DNA from: Janthinobacterium lividum | Lineage (GTDB): Bacteria > Pseudomonadota > Gammaproteobacteria > Steroidobacterales > Steroidobacteraceae | Reading direction: 5' to 3' | Assembly: GCA_943327025.2 (NCBI GenBank) | Contig: CALPVO020000167.1 | Location: forward strand, 1-5,803 | Length of the DNA stretch: 5,803 bases | Shown: positions 5,388-5,803 of the stretch, piece by piece | Layout: each line of letters begins with the position of its first letter | Position numbering within the stretch: the stretch's first letter is position 1 | Translations under genes and position numbers: made by a program | The notes under the pieces: generated by a model | What the model saw: only the letters and a program-made list of their open reading frames with translations | Told to the model about the DNA's origin: nothing | Databases searched by the model: none

Positions 5388-5803
5388 ATGCTGCTGACAC
5401 TGTTCTGGCTGCTCACCCTGCTGGGCCTCGTCCTCATCCTCACCTACCGCCGCAGCAGCCTGCGCGCGGCAACGGTAGTGCTCGGATTGTGGTTGGTGTT
5501 CTGGGTGGCCCTGCGGCAACCCCACGGCGTACTGCCCCTGCTCGCTGCTGGCGCCTACGCCGTCCTGCTGGCCTTGAACCTGTCCGTGCTGCGGGTGCGC
5601 TTCATCAGTCGCCCGTTCCTGCGCCTCTACAAGCGGCTGTTGCCCACCATGAGCAGCACCGAGCGTGAAGCGCTGGAAGCGGGCACGGTGTGGTGGGATG
5701 GGCAACTGTTCACCGGCAACCCCGACTGGCCGCAGCTGATGAACGCCGCCGCGCCACAACTGACGGCCGAGGAACAAGCGTTCCTCGATGGGCCCTGCGA
5801 AGA
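5388..5803 (+). CDS. fadE: Acyl-CoA dehydrogenase FadE, N-terminal part (cut by window edge)
   Basis: This frame codes for the first 138 residues of a protein that normally runs to about 800. FadE catalyses the first oxidation of fatty-acid beta-oxidation, acyl-CoA to trans-2-enoyl-CoA, with FAD. It is tied to the inner membrane. Residues 2-19, 26-43 and 48-69 are strongly hydrophobic and form the family's N-terminal membrane segments. The conserved stretch ISRPFLRLYKRLLPTMSSTE leads into EALEAGTVWWDGQLFTGNPDW (95-115) and QLTAEEQAFLDGP (124-136), which is diagnostic of FadE rather than of short soluble acyl-CoA dehydrogenases. The catalytic and FAD-binding domains lie beyond the window. GGGAG (5377-5381) is 6 bases before the ATG. 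The gene is divergent from the flavoenzyme, with 246 bases between the two starts. Confidence 0.96.
   Translation, partial: MLLTLFWLLTLLGLVLILTYRRSSLRAATVVLGLWLVFWVALRQPHGVLPLLAAGAYAVLLALNLSVLRVRFISRPFLRLYKRLLPTMSSTEREALEAGTVWWDGQLFTGNPDWPQLMNAAAPQLTAEEQAFLDGPCE

Noticed and set aside
5142..5777. In-frame 212-residue N-terminal extension of the flavoenzyme reaching to 5777
   Set aside because: It runs antisense through fadE and a promoter-like region, has a low-complexity composition, and the true start at 5141 has a good Shine-Dalgarno and the conserved N-terminus.

Overview
The window is GC-rich bacterial DNA. Its gene content and protein sequences fit a gammaproteobacterium of the Xanthomonadales (Lysobacterales) type. 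The pointers are a lactate-dehydrogenase-like cytosolic malate dehydrogenase of about 325 residues, a FadE-type membrane-anchored acyl-CoA dehydrogenase, and a YtrA-like GntR regulator heading an ABC-2 exporter operon. The taxonomic call is an inference from remembered protein families, not from a marker gene.

Left half, minus strand (2676 down to 1): a four-gene operon. It runs in the order YtrA-like GntR repressor (2676-2245), ABC ATPase (2213-1356), ABC-2 permease (1359-367), and a secreted protein cut off by the window edge (354-1). The ATPase and permease overlap by four bases (ATGA), the other gaps are 12 and 31 bases, and each downstream gene has a Shine-Dalgarno sequence. A GGTG-N16-CACT palindrome with a perfect ten-base core lies about 110 bp upstream of the regulator, right on an extended -10 element. 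This suggests autorepression of an inducible envelope or drug-stress exporter. The substrate cannot be read from the sequence.

Middle, plus strand (2920-3897): malate dehydrogenase, transcribed divergently from the operon. It ends two bases before the convergent end of the next gene. A perfect 10-bp GC hairpin sits just past that junction, inside the last codons of the neighbour.

Right part: a stand-alone old yellow enzyme family flavin oxidoreductase on the minus strand (5141-3900) is divergent from the start of fadE on the plus strand (5388 to the window end, partial). The 246-base region between them holds candidate promoters, an 8-bp direct repeat, and a U-rich hairpin touching the fadE ribosome binding site. 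The head-to-head pairing of FadE with an enoate or dienoyl reductase-like flavoenzyme suggests a link to fatty-acid degradation, though this is only an inference.

No tRNA, rRNA, CRISPR array, insertion sequence or phage gene is visible. No stretch over 300 bases lacks a gene. The region looks like ordinary chromosomal backbone. Its less-characterised parts are the four-gene exporter operon with its secreted fourth protein and the cysteine-tailed flavoenzyme.
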